Assembly: GCF_024494595.1 (NCBI RefSeq)
Contig: NZ_JANHDI010000001.1
Location: 248,001 to 312,000, forward strand
Direction: 5' to 3'
From: Halobellus rarus
GTDB taxonomy: Archaea; Halobacteriota; Halobacteria; Halobacteriales; Haloferacaceae
DNA: 64,000 nucleotides
Under the pieces are notes generated by a model. That model searched no databases, had not been told where the DNA came from, and saw only the letters and a list, made by a program, of their open reading frames with translations. How positions within the stretch are numbered: the stretch's first letter is position 1; every line of letters starts with the position of its first letter. Both the position numbers and the translations under genes were made by a program. Below, piece by piece: positions 63,118 to 64,000 of this stretch.

Positions 63118-63244
63118 ATCGGTTGGGAAACAGCCCGACGGGACAAAACGACGCCGTCCTCGCCACTCCGCTGGACGGTACGGATTCTGTCGCCGCCGAT
63201 CGTTTCGGCCACGCTTATGAGTCGTCCGCCCTCACTCCTCTACG

Positions 63245-64000
63245 ATGCGGGTCACGCTCCTCGGCACGGGCGATACGACCGGGACGCCGACCGTGGATTG
63301 CGACTGCGAGACGTGCGCCGAAGCGCGCCGTCGCGGCGTCGAACGCACCCGCTTTTCGGTCCACGTCGAGAACGAGCGCACCGGCGAGTCGCTGCTCGTC
63401 GACTTCAGCCCGGACTTCCGGCACCAGTTCCTGACGCAGGCGGTCCCGCTTCCGGACGCCGGTATCGTCACGCACATCCACTTCGATCACCTCGACGGCC
63501 TCGGGAACGCCTACCGCCTCTTCGACGACCTCCCGGTGTACGCCGCCGACGAGACCGACCCGCTGACCGACGAGAGCGTCGCCGAGACCGTCTCGCGGAA
63601 GTACGATTACCTGGACCGCGTGAGCGTCCACGCTTGCTCTCCCTTCGAACCGTTCGAGGTCTGCGGGCTGGAGGTGACGCTCGTCCCCGTCGACCACCCG
63701 CCGCTGCTCTGTTACGGGCTGGCGATCGAGGATCCCGAAACGGGAGCGAAGCTGTCGCTGTCGGGCGATACGAGCTACGGCGTCCCCGAGGAATCGCGGG
63801 ACGTCCTCGACGACCCGGATCTGCTCCTCGCAGACGGGATCGTTCCGGCGTCGCTGAGCGAACATCACCCGCGCGGCGGGAAACACTTCGACGATGACGG
63901 CGTCCCGCGGACGTTCGGTCAGAAGCACATGACCAGAGAGGGCGCGCTCGACCTCGCGGCCGATCTCTCGGCGACGGCGACGCGCGTCGTCCACACGGCG
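63245..64000 (+). CDS. PhnP-like metallo-beta-lactamase-fold hydrolase (3' end outside window)
   Basis: The frame starts at ATG 63245 and runs off the window after 252 codons. It has the MBL motif THIHFDHLDG, an N-terminal LLGTGDTTGTPTVDCDCETC (a Cys-rich zinc knuckle typical of PhnP-type phosphodiesterases) and later LSLSGDTSYG and PVDHPPLLCYG. It should hydrolyse cyclic phosphodiesters or a related compound with two metal ions. TATA-like GCTTATGA (63213-63220) is 25-32 nt upstream. It follows the AAA ATPase by 127 nt with its own promoter. Confidence 0.9.
   Translation, partial: MRVTLLGTGDTTGTPTVDCDCETCAEARRRGVERTRFSVHVENERTGESLLVDFSPDFRHQFLTQAVPLPDAGIVTHIHFDHLDGLGNAYRLFDDLPVYAADETDPLTDESVAETVSRKYDYLDRVSVHACSPFEPFEVCGLEVTLVPVDHPPLLCYGLAIEDPETGAKLSLSGDTSYGVPEESRDVLDDPDLLLADGIVPASLSEHHPRGGKHFDDDGVPRTFGQKHMTREGALDLAADLSATATRVVHTA

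Overview
This window is a 64 kb stretch of a haloarchaeal chromosome. The evidence is the high GC content, the acidic proteins (Asp/Glu-rich, Lys-poor), the frequent GTG starts, TATA-like boxes 25-32 nt before many start codons (leaderless transcripts), and the gene families present: TFB, MCM, archaeal DnaG, Trm1, HalOD1, Lrp next to glnA, HFX_2341-type regulator. The gene order alaS ... mcm ... TFB ... prs ... trm1 ... glnA-lrp resembles what I remember of Haloferax volcanii, so a member of the Haloferacales (Halorubrum/Halobellus/Haloplanus type) is likely. I could not verify this by search. I found no rRNA, tRNA, CRISPR array or insertion sequence.

Layout. 1-6.7 kb: the 3' part of alaS, a RecA/KaiC-fold-like orphan, an alpha/beta-hydrolase that lacks its nucleophile serine, a glutamine amidotransferase, a cupin, a ferredoxin and a GT87 membrane glycosyltransferase. 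6.8-9.5 kb: a ferritin-like protein, then a complete biotin uptake operon (bioY, ATPase, EcfT) behind a BirA-type palindromic operator. 9.5-20 kb: the replication block, with a Cmi4-like protein, the MCM helicase split by a 524-residue homing-endonuclease intein, four small haloarchaea-type genes translationally coupled or closely packed behind mcm, a MinD/ParA ATPase, TFB, another orphan, and a second MinD/ParA-like protein with a degenerate P-loop. 20-27.8 kb: HIT hydrolase, uracil-DNA glycosylase, PRPP synthetase, a beta-propeller-like protein, a SWIM zinc-finger protein, Trm1, a YihY-type membrane fusion and a PAP2 phosphatase. Two different inverted-repeat elements lie here.

27.9-36.5 kb: divergent glnA/lrp, a CARF-like winged-helix regulator, a small membrane protein, an isochorismatase-type hydrolase, a YqcI/YcgG protein, a DUF3311 plus sodium:solute symporter pair and DnaG primase. 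36.5-46.5 kb: GNAT and DUF92 proteins, an RCK-type membrane protein without an evident K+ filter, two convergent cis-prenyltransferase-like genes (one catalytic, one apparently not), serS, a stand-alone HalOD1 protein, Tsr3, a DUF5518 protein, a NOG1-type GTPase and an MgtC/DUF4010 protein. 46.5-64 kb: a SIMPL lipoprotein, a DUF389 protein, a rhomboid protease, two orphan histidine kinases flanking an RNB exoribonuclease, the azlCD branched-chain amino acid exporter pair, an acyl-CoA ligase, a CPA-type antiporter fused to RCK domains, a thiolase, an AAA ATPase, and a PhnP-like metallo-hydrolase running off the end.

Most interesting points. (1) The mcm exon just before the intein has 32 of 92 codons ending in A/T, against 5 of 103 just upstream, which looks like an imported co-conversion tract. 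(2) The mcm-linked gene module carries a MinD-like ATPase, with a degenerate paralogue nearby. (3) The two cis-prenyltransferase genes suggest a heteromeric enzyme. (4) The biotin operon carries a clear BirA-type operator. (5) There is a CARF-like regulator without a CRISPR locus. (6) An 81-bp nested palindrome lies between the beta-propeller gene and prs. Functional names are family-level calls read from motifs. Membrane topology, exact starts and DUF numbers are my estimates.
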